A program made the position numbers and the translations under genes. From Poseidonocella sedimentorum (GTDB taxonomy: Bacteria; Pseudomonadota; Alphaproteobacteria; Rhodobacterales; Rhodobacteraceae), in NCBI RefSeq assembly GCF_900116005.1, contig NZ_FOYI01000012.1, positions 1 through 64,000 of the forward strand: a stretch of DNA of 64,000 nt, in the 5' to 3' direction. A model generated the notes under the pieces. That model made no database searches. It had not been told where the DNA came from and was given only the letters and a program-made list of their open reading frames with translations. Shown in pieces: positions 47,522 through 58,585 of the stretch (its first letter is position 1; the number at the start of each line of letters is the position of its first letter).

Positions 47522-47901
47522 GGTCATTGTCCTTTCGTCTTCTTCTTGGACAGTCGTCTGCGAGGGTCAGTCCCCGGACGTCCCGAGCCACAACTATGCG
47601 AGCCGCGCATTAGTTCCAGAGGGCCCGCTCCCCATTTCACGAACCTGTGTTTGGCGCCGGTATCGTCGGCGGCGATTGGCTCACGGCGCCGCGCGTTCCG
47701 GCAGATTTTAGCCGCTCCGCGCGCGGGCCATCACAATCGCGTAAAATCGGTAACCTCGCGCGATCTGCCCCTTGATCGGAGGCGTTTGAACCCCAATCGC
47801 GCGTCAAAACGCGGGGTTTTGCCCTTAACGGCGCGATAAGGGCTGGCCAAGTCCCGCCCGCCCCTCTATGCCCGCCGCGAACGAGACAAAGGCTCCCGAC
47901 A
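47522..47901. promoter_or_regulatory. Divergent region between the barrel gene and typA
   Basis: A 380-base divergent region. It has a CGCGT-caaa-ACGCG stem near 47802-47815 followed by GGGGTTTT, and a CCCTTA/TAAGGG pair around 47822-47841, just before the typA ribosome binding site region. These could form a leader structure or attenuator for typA. I see no coding sequence. Confidence 0.3.
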
Positions 47902-49716
47902 ATGGATCTGAGAAACATCGCGATTATCGCGCACGTCGACCATGGCAAGACCACGCTTGTGGACGAGCTGCTCAAACAGTCCGGCGCGTTCCGCGACAAC
48001 CAGGCCGTGGCCGAGCGCGCCATGGACAGCAACGATCTGGAACGCGAGCGCGGGATCACCATCCTCGCCAAGGCGACCAGCGTTGAATGGAAGAGCACGC
48101 GCATCAACATCGTCGACACGCCCGGCCACGCCGATTTCGGCGGCGAGGTGGAGCGCATCCTGTCGATGGTCGACGGGGTTGTGCTGCTGGTGGATGCGGC
48201 CGAGGGCCCGATGCCCCAGACCAAGTTCGTCACCTCCAAGGCGCTGGCGCTCGGGCTGCGCCCGATCGTGGTGCTCAACAAGGTCGACAAGCCCGATGCC
48301 GAGCCGGACCGCGCGCTGGATGAGTGCTTCGACCTTTTCGCCAACCTCGGCGCCGACGAGGATCAGCTCGACTTCCCGCATCTTTATGCCTCGGGCCGCT
48401 CCGGTTGGGCCGATGCCGAGCTTGACGGGCCGCGCAAGGATCTCTCGGCGCTGTTCAACCTCGTGGTCAACCACGTGCCCGCGCCCAGGCAGATCAAGCA
48501 CCAGGGCGAGGATTTCAGCATGCTCGCCACCACGCTGGGCTCCGATCCGTTCCTTGGCCGCATCCTCACCGGCCGGATCGAGACCGGCACGCTGAAGGTC
48601 GGCGCGACCATTCAGGCCCTCTCGCGCCACGGCGAGAAGATCGAGCAGTTCCGCGTCGCCAAGATCCGCGCTTTCCGCGGCCTCGGCCAGCAGGACATCG
48701 ACATCGGCGAGGCGGGCGATATCGTCTCGCTGTCCGGCATGGCCAAGGCCACGGTGGCCGACACGCTCTGCGCGCTGGCGATCGAAGACCCCCTGCCCGC
48801 CCAGCCGATCGATCCGCCCACCATCTCCGTCACCTTCGGCATCAACGACAGCCCGCTGGCGGGCCGCGATGGCAAGAAGGTCCAGTCGCGCGTGATCCGT
48901 GACCGGCTGATGAAAGAGGCCGAGAGCAACGTCGCGATCAAGATCACCGACACCCCCGGCGGCGAGGCCTTCGAGGTCGCGGGCCGCGGCGAGTTGCAGA
49001 TGGGCGTGCTCATCGAGAACATGCGCCGCGAGGGGTTCGAGCTCTCGATTTCCCGCCCGCAGGTCCTCACCCGCGAGATCGACGGCGAGGTGCAGGAGCC
49101 GATCGAGGAAGTCACCATCGACGTGGATGACGAATACTCCGGCGCGGTCATCGAAAAGATCACCGGCGCGCGCAAAGGCGATCTGGCCGAGATGAAACCC
49201 GCCGGCGCCGGCAAGACGCGCATCGTCGCCCATGTCCCGTCGCGCGGGCTCATCGGCTATCACGGCGAGTTCCTGACCGACACCCGCGGCACCGGCGTGC
49301 TCAACCGCGTGTTCCACGGCTGGGCGCCCCACAAGGGCACGATCCCGGGCCGCCGCGCGGGCGTTCTGATCTCGATGGAAGACGGGGACGCGGTGGCCTA
49401 TGCGCTGTGGAACCTCGAAGAGCGCGGCAAGATGTTCGTCGGGCCCCAGGCCAAGGTCTATCAGGGCATGATCATCGGCGAGCACAGCCGCGAGAACGAC
49501 CTCGAGGTGAACCCGCTCAAGGGCAAGAAGCTCACGAACGTGCGCGCCAGCGGCACGGACGATGCCGTCCGCCTGACCCCGCATGTGAACTTCAGCCTCG
49601 AAGAGGCGATCGCCTATATCAACGATGACGAGCTCGTCGAGGTCACGCCCAACGTGATCCGCCTGCGCAAGCGTCACCTCGACCCGCACGAGCGCAAACG
49701 CGCCAGTCGCAAGTAA
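47902..49716 (+). CDS. typA: Ribosome-associated GTPase TypA/BipA
   Basis: Translational GTPase related to EF-G that aids ribosome assembly or translation under stress and cold. The 604-residue protein has G1 AHVDHGKTTLVDELL, the switch region NDLERERGITILAK, G3 DTPGHADFGGEVER and G4 NKVDKPDA. A beta-barrel domain II and the EF-G domains follow (RGLIGYHGEFLTDTRGTG). Length and motif order match the family. The convergent cckA gene follows after the possible RNA described below. Confidence 0.96.
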   Translation: MDLRNIAIIAHVDHGKTTLVDELLKQSGAFRDNQAVAERAMDSNDLERERGITILAKATSVEWKSTRINIVDTPGHADFGGEVERILSMVDGVVLLVDAAEGPMPQTKFVTSKALALGLRPIVVLNKVDKPDAEPDRALDECFDLFANLGADEDQLDFPHLYASGRSGWADAELDGPRKDLSALFNLVVNHVPAPRQIKHQGEDFSMLATTLGSDPFLGRILTGRIETGTLKVGATIQALSRHGEKIEQFRVAKIRAFRGLGQQDIDIGEAGDIVSLSGMAKATVADTLCALAIEDPLPAQPIDPPTISVTFGINDSPLAGRDGKKVQSRVIRDRLMKEAESNVAIKITDTPGGEAFEVAGRGELQMGVLIENMRREGFELSISRPQVLTREIDGEVQEPIEEVTIDVDDEYSGAVIEKITGARKGDLAEMKPAGAGKTRIVAHVPSRGLIGYHGEFLTDTRGTGVLNRVFHGWAPHKGTIPGRRAGVLISMEDGDAVAYALWNLEERGKMFVGPQAKVYQGMIIGEHSRENDLEVNPLKGKKLTNVRASGTDDAVRLTPHVNFSLEEAIAYINDDELVEVTPNVIRLRKRHLDPHERKRASRK

Positions 49717-49770
49717 CGCCGCCGGTGCGCGCGCCTGCCCAAGGGTAAGGAATTCCGGAATAGGCACACC

Positions 49771-49795
49771 GCCCCCGTTTTGTCATAACGGGGGC
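49771..49795 (+). terminator. Hairpin after typA
   Basis: A 9-bp stem GCCCCCGTT/AACGGGGGC with a seven-base loop lies 55 bases past the typA stop. No T-run follows, so termination there is uncertain. Confidence 0.4.
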
Positions 49796-49815
49796 GGGCC
49801 ATTTGCCCGGCGTTC

Positions 49816-49972
49816 TTAGACAGTGCAAGCAAGCGTAAAGTTTCGATTTTAGACAGGCCGCGCAGTCGGCCACCATGTTTCGCGCGTTCGGTGTCCCTCC
49901 GAACGCCATGACCAACGAGTGGAATTGTCCCCCGTGCCCGTGCCTGGTTTCAGGTGCGGGCACGGTCGTTTT
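49816..49972 (+). ncRNA. Candidate structured small RNA or 3' leader between typA and cckA
   Basis: Three hairpins in a row: GGCCG/CGGCC (49856-49871), GCGTTCGG/CCGAACGC (49884-49906) and a long CCGTGCCCG-tg-CCTG stem (49932-49965) followed by TCGTTTT. The last looks like an intrinsic terminator for a plus-strand transcript. A direct repeat TTAGACAG at 49816 and 49849 precedes them. An unconventional 52-codon ORF starts at 49875 but has no clear ribosome binding site. I infer a small RNA of about 100-160 bases, unproven; it may be just the end of typA mRNA. Confidence 0.3.
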
Positions 49973-50014
49973 CGCGCCACGCCATCCCGATCCCCGAAGC
50001 GGGGTCAATCGGCT

Positions 50015-52333
50015 TTACGCGTCCTCGCCCTGAAGCTGGTTCTGCACGGTGGTCGTCAGATCGCTCAGCGAGAAAGGCTTGGGCAGGAAGACCGAGCCCT
50101 CGACCTGTTTCTTCTCATCCGAAAACGCATCCTCGGCATAGCCAGACATGAAGATCACCTTGACGTCGGGACGCGTCTCCAACGCCTGCGCGACCCAGGT
50201 CGGACCGTCCATCCCCGGCATGATCACGTCGGTAACGAAGATATCGACGTCGAGCGTCTTGTCCTCGAGCTTCTCCAGCGCCTCCTCCGCAGAGGCCGCC
50301 TCGTGCACCGTGTAGCCCCGGAGCTTGAGCGCGCGCGAGGCAAAGGCCCGCACCGGCGCCTCGTCCTCTACCAGAAGGACAACGCCCTCGGCCTGGCTGA
50401 CCGGCAGCTTGGAGGGGATCGTGGGGACCTTCTTCTCCATCTCGGCGGGTGAGGCGGGGCTCGCCGCGGGGAAATAGAGGGTGAAGCGCGTGCCCACGGC
50501 AACAACGCTGTCGAGGAAGATATAACCGCCGGTCTGCTTGACGATGCCGTAAGCCGTCGAGAGCCCGAGCCCCGTCCCCTCGCCCGTCCGCTTGGAGGTA
50601 TAGAAAGGCTCGAACACCTTTTGCTGCTTGTCGGCCGGAATGCCGATGCCCTCATCAGCGACCTTGACCACAACATACTCCCCGGCGGGCAGCACGGCCC
50701 GGTCCCGGTGGAGCGGCTTTTTCAGCGTGACGACCTCGGTCTCGACAAGGATCTCGCCGCCGTCGGGCATCGCATCGCGCGCGTTCACCACGAGGTTCAT
50801 GAGCACCTGTTCAAGCTGGCGCTTGTCCGCGCGGATCGGCTTGAGCACCGGATCATGCAGCAGCCGCAGCGCGATGCGCTCGCCCACCAGCCGGTTGAGC
50901 AGATGGGTCAGATCCGACAGCGTGTCGCGCAGATCGAGCAGCTCGGGGCTGAGCGTCTGCTTGCGCGAGAAGGCCAGAAGCTGGCCCACCAGCGCGGCCG
51001 CGCGATTGGTATTCTGGTTGATCTGGACCAGATCGCTGAAATCCGGGTCGCCCTCGTCATGGCGCAGCAGCAACAGATCGCAATGGCCGGAGATCGCCGT
51101 CAGCAGGTTGTTGAAATCATGCGCGACGCCGCCAGCGAGCTGGCCGATGGCCTGCATCTTCTGGCTCTGGACGAACTGCGCCTCCAGCGTCTTGAGCTCG
51201 GTCGCGTCATGCAGCACCGCGATGATCACCGGCGCGCCCTGCTCGATCACCCGGTTGAGGGTGACCTGCATGTAGCGCTCTTTCTTGCCGCCCGTGACCT
51301 TGAGGAATTCGGTGACCGAGGTCGCGCGCTCCTCGGAGACCTCGCGCAGCCAATCCTTGATCGGCCGCCCCAGCCCCTGCACCAGCGCACCGAGCCGTGT
51401 TCCGGGCGCGATCTCGTTCTCGAGCTGATCCTTGGCGAGCCGGTTGGCCTGCAACACCTCACCATCGGTGGCGATCTTCAAGAGCGGAACCGGAAGGCTG
51501 TCAAAGGAGCTCCAGTCGTTTTGCGATGCAAGCGCCACGCCGGGCATGAAAAAGACATCGCGCCGCCCGTCGCCGCGCTCGTAGGCGACCACGAAGACGT
51601 CCTGCGACCCGTCCTTGGTCTGGACCTGGTTCATCGCGCCTGAGACGGGCTGGGCCCGGGTAAAGAGCGAGTCAAAGTTTTTGATCTGGTCGCCAATCAG
51701 GCGCTGCATCGGCTCGTTGAGATAGAGCACCGTGCCTTTGCGATCGGAGGTCAGCATCGGCAGGCTGGTGCTGTCGAAGGGCGAGTCGCCGCCGGTGGTG
51801 CTCTGGCGCTGGACGCGCCAGATCGTGGTCTGGTCCTTGCTGGCATGGACCGAGATCCGCACCAGCCCGCGCCGGGTCACCACATCTTCGAATGCGTGAT
51901 CGCTCGCAGCAAGTTGCGCGGTCAGCCGCGCCACAAGCGGGGCGGGATCCGCAACGAAGGGTTGCAGCGCGCTGGCGACCGAGCCGCGCGCTTCGGGGCG
52001 CACGAGGGTCCGCGCCGCATCGTTGAGGTAGAGCACGCGCCCGCCGTCGTCGGCGAAAAGCCCGAAGACCGGATCCTTGCGCAGCAGCGTGTCGGCCACA
52101 TCGGCCATCCGGCTCCGACCACCCAGAAGGCGCCGTAAGGTCTTGTTATGAAAGAGCGTGATAGAGATCACCGAGAGCCCGACGGTCAGCAGTGCGAGGT
52201 AGAGAAGCTCCGCCGAAAACCCGCTGGCCATGAGCAGCAGCGCGACCACAACCCCCAGAACCCCCGCTGTGAACAGCAATCCCGATCGCGTCACCGCGCC
52301 ATCAGAGTCCTTGTTTGCTGACAAATCCGTCAC
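50015..52333 (-). CDS. cckA: Hybrid histidine kinase CckA
   Basis: Cell-cycle kinase that phosphorylates CtrA and CpdR through ChpT in alphaproteobacteria. The 772-residue protein has two N-terminal transmembrane helices, then PAS-type sensory domains, then an HWE/HisKA-like dimerisation domain with the phospho-His in QLAGGVAHDFNNLL. The HATPase part shows NLVVNARDAMPDGG, VADEGIGIP and TGLGLSTAYGIVKQ. A C-terminal receiver has its Asp in IFVTDVIMPGMDG and Lys in LPKPF. I start it at GTG 52333, with GGAG five bases upstream; ATG 52384 lacks a site. A CtrA-type box lies just upstream. Confidence 0.93.
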   Translation of the reverse strand: MTDLSANKDSDGAVTRSGLLFTAGVLGVVVALLLMASGFSAELLYLALLTVGLSVISITLFHNKTLRRLLGGRSRMADVADTLLRKDPVFGLFADDGGRVLYLNDAARTLVRPEARGSVASALQPFVADPAPLVARLTAQLAASDHAFEDVVTRRGLVRISVHASKDQTTIWRVQRQSTTGGDSPFDSTSLPMLTSDRKGTVLYLNEPMQRLIGDQIKNFDSLFTRAQPVSGAMNQVQTKDGSQDVFVVAYERGDGRRDVFFMPGVALASQNDWSSFDSLPVPLLKIATDGEVLQANRLAKDQLENEIAPGTRLGALVQGLGRPIKDWLREVSEERATSVTEFLKVTGGKKERYMQVTLNRVIEQGAPVIIAVLHDATELKTLEAQFVQSQKMQAIGQLAGGVAHDFNNLLTAISGHCDLLLLRHDEGDPDFSDLVQINQNTNRAAALVGQLLAFSRKQTLSPELLDLRDTLSDLTHLLNRLVGERIALRLLHDPVLKPIRADKRQLEQVLMNLVVNARDAMPDGGEILVETEVVTLKKPLHRDRAVLPAGEYVVVKVADEGIGIPADKQQKVFEPFYTSKRTGEGTGLGLSTAYGIVKQTGGYIFLDSVVAVGTRFTLYFPAASPASPAEMEKKVPTIPSKLPVSQAEGVVLLVEDEAPVRAFASRALKLRGYTVHEAASAEEALEKLEDKTLDVDIFVTDVIMPGMDGPTWVAQALETRPDVKVIFMSGYAEDAFSDEKKQVEGSVFLPKPFSLSDLTTTVQNQLQGEDA

Positions 52334-52383
52334 GGAAGCTCCACCTTTAACTCTCGTTGTAGGCGAATAAGTCCGCAACGTCA

Positions 52384-52398
52384 TTAACAGGCGGTTAA
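52384..52398 (-). promoter_or_regulatory. CtrA-type binding box upstream of cckA
   Basis: On the minus strand TTAAC-CGCCT-GTTAA lies 51-65 bases upstream of the cckA start codon. It fits both the Caulobacter pattern TTAA-N7-TTAA and the palindromic TTAAC-N5-GTTAA form described for roseobacters. CckA acts upstream of CtrA, so this may be a feedback site. Confidence 0.7.
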
Positions 52399-52433
52399 TT
52401 TTTTCATGCCCTCGCGTAAGCACCCGCAAATAC

Positions 52434-53600
52434 TTAGGATTTTCGAAGCACCGCGATGTAGAATCCGTCACCGTCCGGTCCCGGCAGGAAGCGTTTGCGC
52501 AGCTCGCAGCTGACGTCGGGGTGGCGTGCGAGGACCGCGTCGATCTGCGCGTCGTTCTCGGCCTCCAGCACCGAGCAGGTGGCATAGACGAGCCGCCCAC
52601 CGGGCGCGACGAGCGGCGCGGTCTCGTCGAGGATCGCCGATTGCGCGGCGCGGAGCGACGTCAGCATGTCGGGCGTGAGCCGCCATTTCCCCTCCGGCGC
52701 GCGGCGCCAGGCCCCGCTGCCCGAACAGGGCACATCGCACAGCACGGTCTCGAACCGGCCCGCCTCGGCGCAGGCGCCGGGCGCCAGCTGGGTGATCGTC
52801 ACTCCCGCGCGCTCGGCTCGGGCCGGCAGGTCGGACATGCGGCCGGGATCGGCGTCATGGGCGAAAACGCGGGCCTCGCTGCGCGCCGCGAGCGCGAGCG
52901 CCTTGCCGCCGCCTCCGGCGCAATAGTCCAGAACGCGCGCGCCCTCGGCCATCGGGACCAGATCGCAAACCGCCTGCGAAGCCGCGTCCTGCAATTCCAC
53001 AAGCCCGCTTTGAAACGCCGCGCTGCGCGCCACCCGTCGCGCCCCGGCAAGGACCTCGAGCGCGGTGGGCGACAGGGTCGCCGCGCGGGTCTCGATCCCC
53101 TCTTCCGCCAGCGCGGCAATCGCCGCCTCGCGCGTCGCGGCACGGGCATTGACCCGCAGGAAGACCGGCGCGCGCGTGGCCAGGATCCGGGTGATCTCGT
53201 CAAACTCCGCGCCAAGCGACTCGCGCATCGGCGCGATGAGCCAATCGGGGAGGTTGGCCGCATCGGCCTCGGGCATCGGCCCGGCCTCGAAGCTCCGCTC
53301 GGCCTCGGTCAGTGGCGCGGGCGCGTGGCCTTGCCCGGTGAACAGCTCGTCCAACGGCAGCCCGCCCGCGCGGCAAAGCCCGATCATCAGCCCGCGCCCC
53401 GTCTCGACCCCGCCCAGATGGGCAAAGCTGCGGCGGTTGCGCACTGCGTCGAAAACATGATCGCGGATCGCCGCCCGATCACCGGACCCGGCAAACCGGC
53501 TGCGCCGCGCCCAGCCCGTGAGGGCCTTTTCCGCCGCGCTGCCCGCGAGGATCCCGTCGAGGATCTCCGCCGCTGCCGCAATCCGCGCCGCGGGCGTCAT
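52434..53600 (-). CDS. RsmB-like RNA (cytosine-C5)-methyltransferase
   Basis: Fmu/NOL1-type SAM methyltransferase that makes 5-methylcytosine in rRNA or tRNA. The 388-residue protein has an N-terminal NusB-like helical region and the core: LDYCAGGGGKALALAA for the SAM loop, ETVLCDVPCSGSGAWRR with catalytic Cys in the first motif, and RLVYATCSVLEAEN with the second Cys. It is close to RsmB (16S C967) but the exact site is not certain. It follows guaB by 9 bases and precedes cckA. Confidence 0.88.
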   Translation of the reverse strand: MTPAARIAAAAEILDGILAGSAAEKALTGWARRSRFAGSGDRAAIRDHVFDAVRNRRSFAHLGGVETGRGLMIGLCRAGGLPLDELFTGQGHAPAPLTEAERSFEAGPMPEADAANLPDWLIAPMRESLGAEFDEITRILATRAPVFLRVNARAATREAAIAALAEEGIETRAATLSPTALEVLAGARRVARSAAFQSGLVELQDAASQAVCDLVPMAEGARVLDYCAGGGGKALALAARSEARVFAHDADPGRMSDLPARAERAGVTITQLAPGACAEAGRFETVLCDVPCSGSGAWRRAPEGKWRLTPDMLTSLRAAQSAILDETAPLVAPGGRLVYATCSVLEAENDAQIDAVLARHPDVSCELRKRFLPGPDGDGFYIAVLRKS

Positions 53601-53609
53601 CGCGCGCGC

Positions 53610-55184
<1,575 letters not shown>

Positions 55185-55197
55185 TCATATGTTGCCC

Positions 55198-55884
55198 ATG
55201 CTGAAGTTCACGCCCCTTCTGCTCGCCCTGCTCTACGGGTTCGCGCTCTATCATTTCTCCGCCTGGCGCACCCGGCGCGAGCTCGATGCGAAATCGACCG
55301 AGCTGGCCGATCCGGTACTGCGGCGGCTGACCGATCGGATGGCCGCGGCGCTGGAGCTGCCGCGCATCCGCGTCCATATCTACGAGATCGATCCCGTGAA
55401 CGGGCTCGCGGCGCCCGACGGGCGGATCTTCATCACCCGCGGCTTTTATCGCAAATACCAAAGCGGCGAGGTCACGGCCGAGGAACTGTCCTCGGTGATC
55501 GCCCATGAGCTCGGCCACGTGGCGCTCGGCCACACCCGGCGGCGGATGATCGACTTCTCGGGCCAGAACGCGCTGCGCACGGCGCTCGCGATGGTGCTGG
55601 CGCGCTTCGTGCCGATCATCGGGGCCTGGGTCGCCAATATGGTCACCTCGATGCTGGCGGCGCGCCTCTCGCGCGGCGATGAGTACGAGGCCGACGAATA
55701 CGCCTCGGCGCTGCTGACCAAGGCCGGGATCGGCACCGGGCCGCAGAAAGACCTCTTCCTCAAGCTCGACGCCCTGACCGCCCAGCGCGCCGGCGTCACC
55801 CCGGCCTGGCTCATGAGCCACCCCAAGACCGCCGAACGCATCGCCGCGATCGAAGCGCGCGAGGCCCGCTGGCAGGTGGATTGA
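55198..55884 (+). CDS. M48-family metalloprotease, membrane-anchored
   Basis: A 228-residue peptidase with one N-terminal helix (FTPLLLALLYGFALYHF). The zinc motif is HELGHVALGH (HExxH) and the third ligand lies in DEYEADEYASALL. The protein is related to HtpX/LoiP-type proteases of the inner membrane or periplasm. ATG 55198 is used; ATG 55189 is also possible and neither has a clear ribosome binding site. It is divergent from guaB. Confidence 0.85.
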   Translation: MLKFTPLLLALLYGFALYHFSAWRTRRELDAKSTELADPVLRRLTDRMAAALELPRIRVHIYEIDPVNGLAAPDGRIFITRGFYRKYQSGEVTAEELSSVIAHELGHVALGHTRRRMIDFSGQNALRTALAMVLARFVPIIGAWVANMVTSMLAARLSRGDEYEADEYASALLTKAGIGTGPQKDLFLKLDALTAQRAGVTPAWLMSHPKTAERIAAIEAREARWQVD

Positions 55885-55983
55885 CGCACGTCCGGCGACG
55901 GGCTGACCCTGCCAAAAACCCTTGTCCTGACCGGCGCGGACCGCTAGCCCATCCCAAAACCTTCGGCACCGGGGCGACAACGC

Positions 55984-57936
55984 ATGACATACAGAGCGGA
56001 TATCGACGGGCTGCGCGCCATCGCGGTGGGCGTGATCGTCCTGTTCCACATCGGGCTGCATCAGCTTTCCGGCGGCTTCATCGGGGTCGATATCTTCTTC
56101 GTCATCTCCGGCTACCTGATCACGACGATCGTGCTGCGCGACCTCGCGGCGGGGCGGTTTTCGTTCCGAAATTTCTACATGCGCCGCCTGCGCCGTCTCG
56201 GCCCCGCGCTGCTGGTGACGCTCGCGGTCACGCTCATTTTCGGCTACCTGCTCTTCACGCCCGATCTCTTCGCGGCCCTGGCCTGGTCCAGCATCGCCGC
56301 GATCTTCTCGCTTTCGAATGTGCTCTTCTGGCTCCAGTCGGGCTACTTCGATACCGACGCGATCCTCAAGCCGCTGCTCCACACCTGGTCGCTCGCCGTC
56401 GAGGAGCAATTCTACCTGATCTGGCCCGCCGCGCTTTTGCTGCTTGCCCCTGCCGGACGGCTCGGGGCGCGGGGCCTTTTGGTGCTAGCCGCGGTGGGGC
56501 TCACGAGCCTTCTGGCGGCGGAGCTGATGCTGGAGCGCGATCCTGCCGGGGCCTTCTTCCTGCCGATGTTCCGGCTCGCCGAGTTCGGTATCGGCGCGGG
56601 CCTCGCTGTCCATGGCCGGACCCTGCGGCCCGGGCCGGCGGCAAGCCTTGCCTCCCTCCTTGGCCTCGCGCTCATCGCCGTCACGAGCGTGACCTTCTCC
56701 GAAGACATGCGCTTTCCCGGCCTTGCCGCGCTCCTGCCCTGCCTGGGCTCGGGGCTGATCATCCTCGCCGGTCCCGGCGCGCTCGCCAATCGCCTGCTGG
56801 CGCGTCAGCCCTTCCGCTACATCGGCCGCATCAGCTATTCGCTCTATCTCGTCCACTGGCCTGTCGTGGTGTTCCTCTCCTACCGCTTCGGCGCGCCTGA
56901 CCACCGCGACGAGATCATCATTCTCGCGGTCGTGTCGCTCGCCCTCGGCGCGCTGCTCTATCATCTGATCGAGACGCCATTTCGCCGGACCCGCGGCGAT
57001 GGCGCGTTCCGGGTGAGTGGGCGGCAATTGACGGGCGGCGCCCTCGCACTCGTCTTCGCCCTGACCGCCACCAGCGGCGCGATCATCGCACAGGATGGCA
57101 TCCCCGGTCGCATGAATGCACAGACCACTGCACTGCTGAGCGAAATCGCGAAAGGCGATGCGGCGCGCGGGATCGGCATCCGCCGCCGTGATTGCCACGT
57201 GAAGGCCGATGTCCCGGCCGAATTCTACGACACCAACGACGATCTCTGCCTGCCGCCCGAACGGCGCGAGATGATCGTGGTCATGGGCGACAGCCACGCA
57301 GCCGACATTTATTTCGCGCTCGAGACCCGCTTCCCCGATCTCAACATCGTCCAGATGACCGGCGCGGGCTGCGCCTTCAGCCGCCCCTATAACGCCCACA
57401 ACCACTGCAGCATCGTGGTCGGGAAATCGGAAACCTGGCTTCCCGAGAACGCCGCGAATATCCGTGCCGTGATCTATTCCCAAAGGGGCAGCACGGCGCT
57501 CGACGGCGCGAAATCGGCCCCGCTCGAAGAGCGCCCCCTGCCCCCCGGCGCGTTCGACCATCTCAGATCCCATCTCGACCGGATCGCAGGGCTCGGCATC
57601 CCGGTCCTGCTCTGGGGCCCGCGGCCCGAGTTTCATCCAGAAATCGAGGTGATGGTCGCGCGGGAAGGCACGCGCGGGGCAGTGGTCAAAGCCTATGCCA
57701 AGCTCGAACACGCCAAGCTCCGCGATCTGGATGCCGCCATGCGCGCAGCTTTCGCGAGCAGCGCGGTGGACTATCACTCCACGATGGAGACGCTCTGCAC
57801 CCCGGATTGCCCGGTGATCACCCCCGAGGGCCAGTTCGTGATCAACGATTTCTATCACTGGTCGCCGGAAGGCGGGCAATATGTCACGGATCTGATGCTG
57901 GAGAGCTGGCCGGCCCTGCGCGAGGCGCTGCGGTAA
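55984..57936 (+). CDS. OafA/YrhL-type acyltransferase with C-terminal SGNH domain
   Basis: A 650-residue membrane enzyme. The N-terminal acyltransferase-3 domain has ten to eleven helices: YRADIDGLRAIAVGVIVLFH, GGFIGVDIFFVISGYLIT and HTWSLAVEEQFYLIWP. The C-terminal SGNH hydrolase-like domain has the Ser block VVMGDSHAADIYF and a late FYHWSPEGG carrying the His. Such proteins O-acetylate surface polysaccharides, peptidoglycan or lipopolysaccharide. The acceptor here is unknown. No polysaccharide cluster adjoins it. Confidence 0.88.
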   Translation: MTYRADIDGLRAIAVGVIVLFHIGLHQLSGGFIGVDIFFVISGYLITTIVLRDLAAGRFSFRNFYMRRLRRLGPALLVTLAVTLIFGYLLFTPDLFAALAWSSIAAIFSLSNVLFWLQSGYFDTDAILKPLLHTWSLAVEEQFYLIWPAALLLLAPAGRLGARGLLVLAAVGLTSLLAAELMLERDPAGAFFLPMFRLAEFGIGAGLAVHGRTLRPGPAASLASLLGLALIAVTSVTFSEDMRFPGLAALLPCLGSGLIILAGPGALANRLLARQPFRYIGRISYSLYLVHWPVVVFLSYRFGAPDHRDEIIILAVVSLALGALLYHLIETPFRRTRGDGAFRVSGRQLTGGALALVFALTATSGAIIAQDGIPGRMNAQTTALLSEIAKGDAARGIGIRRRDCHVKADVPAEFYDTNDDLCLPPERREMIVVMGDSHAADIYFALETRFPDLNIVQMTGAGCAFSRPYNAHNHCSIVVGKSETWLPENAANIRAVIYSQRGSTALDGAKSAPLEERPLPPGAFDHLRSHLDRIAGLGIPVLLWGPRPEFHPEIEVMVAREGTRGAVVKAYAKLEHAKLRDLDAAMRAAFASSAVDYHSTMETLCTPDCPVITPEGQFVINDFYHWSPEGGQYVTDLMLESWPALREALR

Positions 57937-57942
57937 CCGGCC

Positions 57943-58434
57943 CTAGCCGAGACGTTCCTTGAGTCGCGCGTGTACCTCGGGCGTGACGAAATGGGAGACG
58001 TCCCCGCCGAGCCGGGCGATTTCCTTGACCAGCTTGGACGCGATCGCCTGATGCTTGGCCTCGGCCATGAGGAACACCGTCTCGACCGAGCTGTCGAGCA
58101 CGCGGTTCATGCCAACCATCTGGTATTCGTATTCGAAATCCGCCACGGCCCGCAGGCCGCGAATGATCATCTGCGCGCCCACATCGCGGGCACAGTCGAT
58201 CAGCAGGTTCTCGAACGGATGCACGACGATCTCGGTACCGGTGCGCGCGCCGAGGTCGCTGCAGATCGTCTCGATCATCACAACGCGCTCTTCAAGTGTA
58301 AACAGCGGCGCCTTGTCGCGGTTGATCGCCACGCCGATCACCAGCCGGTCCACCAAGGCGCAGGCGCGCTCGATGATGTCGATATGGCCAAGCGTGACCG
58401 GGTCGAATGTGCCGGGATAGAGCCCAATGCGCAT
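57943..58434 (-). CDS. coaD: Phosphopantetheine adenylyltransferase CoaD
   Basis: Transfers AMP from ATP to 4'-phosphopantetheine, the penultimate step of coenzyme A synthesis. The 163-residue protein has GLYPGTFDPVTLGHIDIIERA at the start (the TFDPVTxGH nucleotide motif) and MIIRGLRAVADFEYEYQM, both conserved. It is convergent with the acyltransferase, 7 bases apart. CoA supply links it loosely to the acyl carrier protein in this window. Confidence 0.95.
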   Translation of the reverse strand: MRIGLYPGTFDPVTLGHIDIIERACALVDRLVIGVAINRDKAPLFTLEERVVMIETICSDLGARTGTEIVVHPFENLLIDCARDVGAQMIIRGLRAVADFEYEYQMVGMNRVLDSSVETVFLMAEAKHQAIASKLVKEIARLGGDVSHFVTPEVHARLKERLG

Positions 58435-58585
58435 GGCGCGTCTCCGCTTTCGTCTCGCCGCGCGCGCGCAGCATCGGTTTCGTCGCGCGCACGCAACATT
58501 ATTGCCCGGAGAAATGCAAGCGAAAGCCGCAAGCTGCCGGTGCGGCGTTGCCCAGCGTCCCGGATGCCCCCGTCGCCTCCGGGGA

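Noticed and set aside
49992-50004. CCCCG-aag-CGGGG hairpin near the cckA stop as a terminator
   Set aside because: Short, GC-only and without a T-run on the minus strand. It may help termination but does not merit a call.
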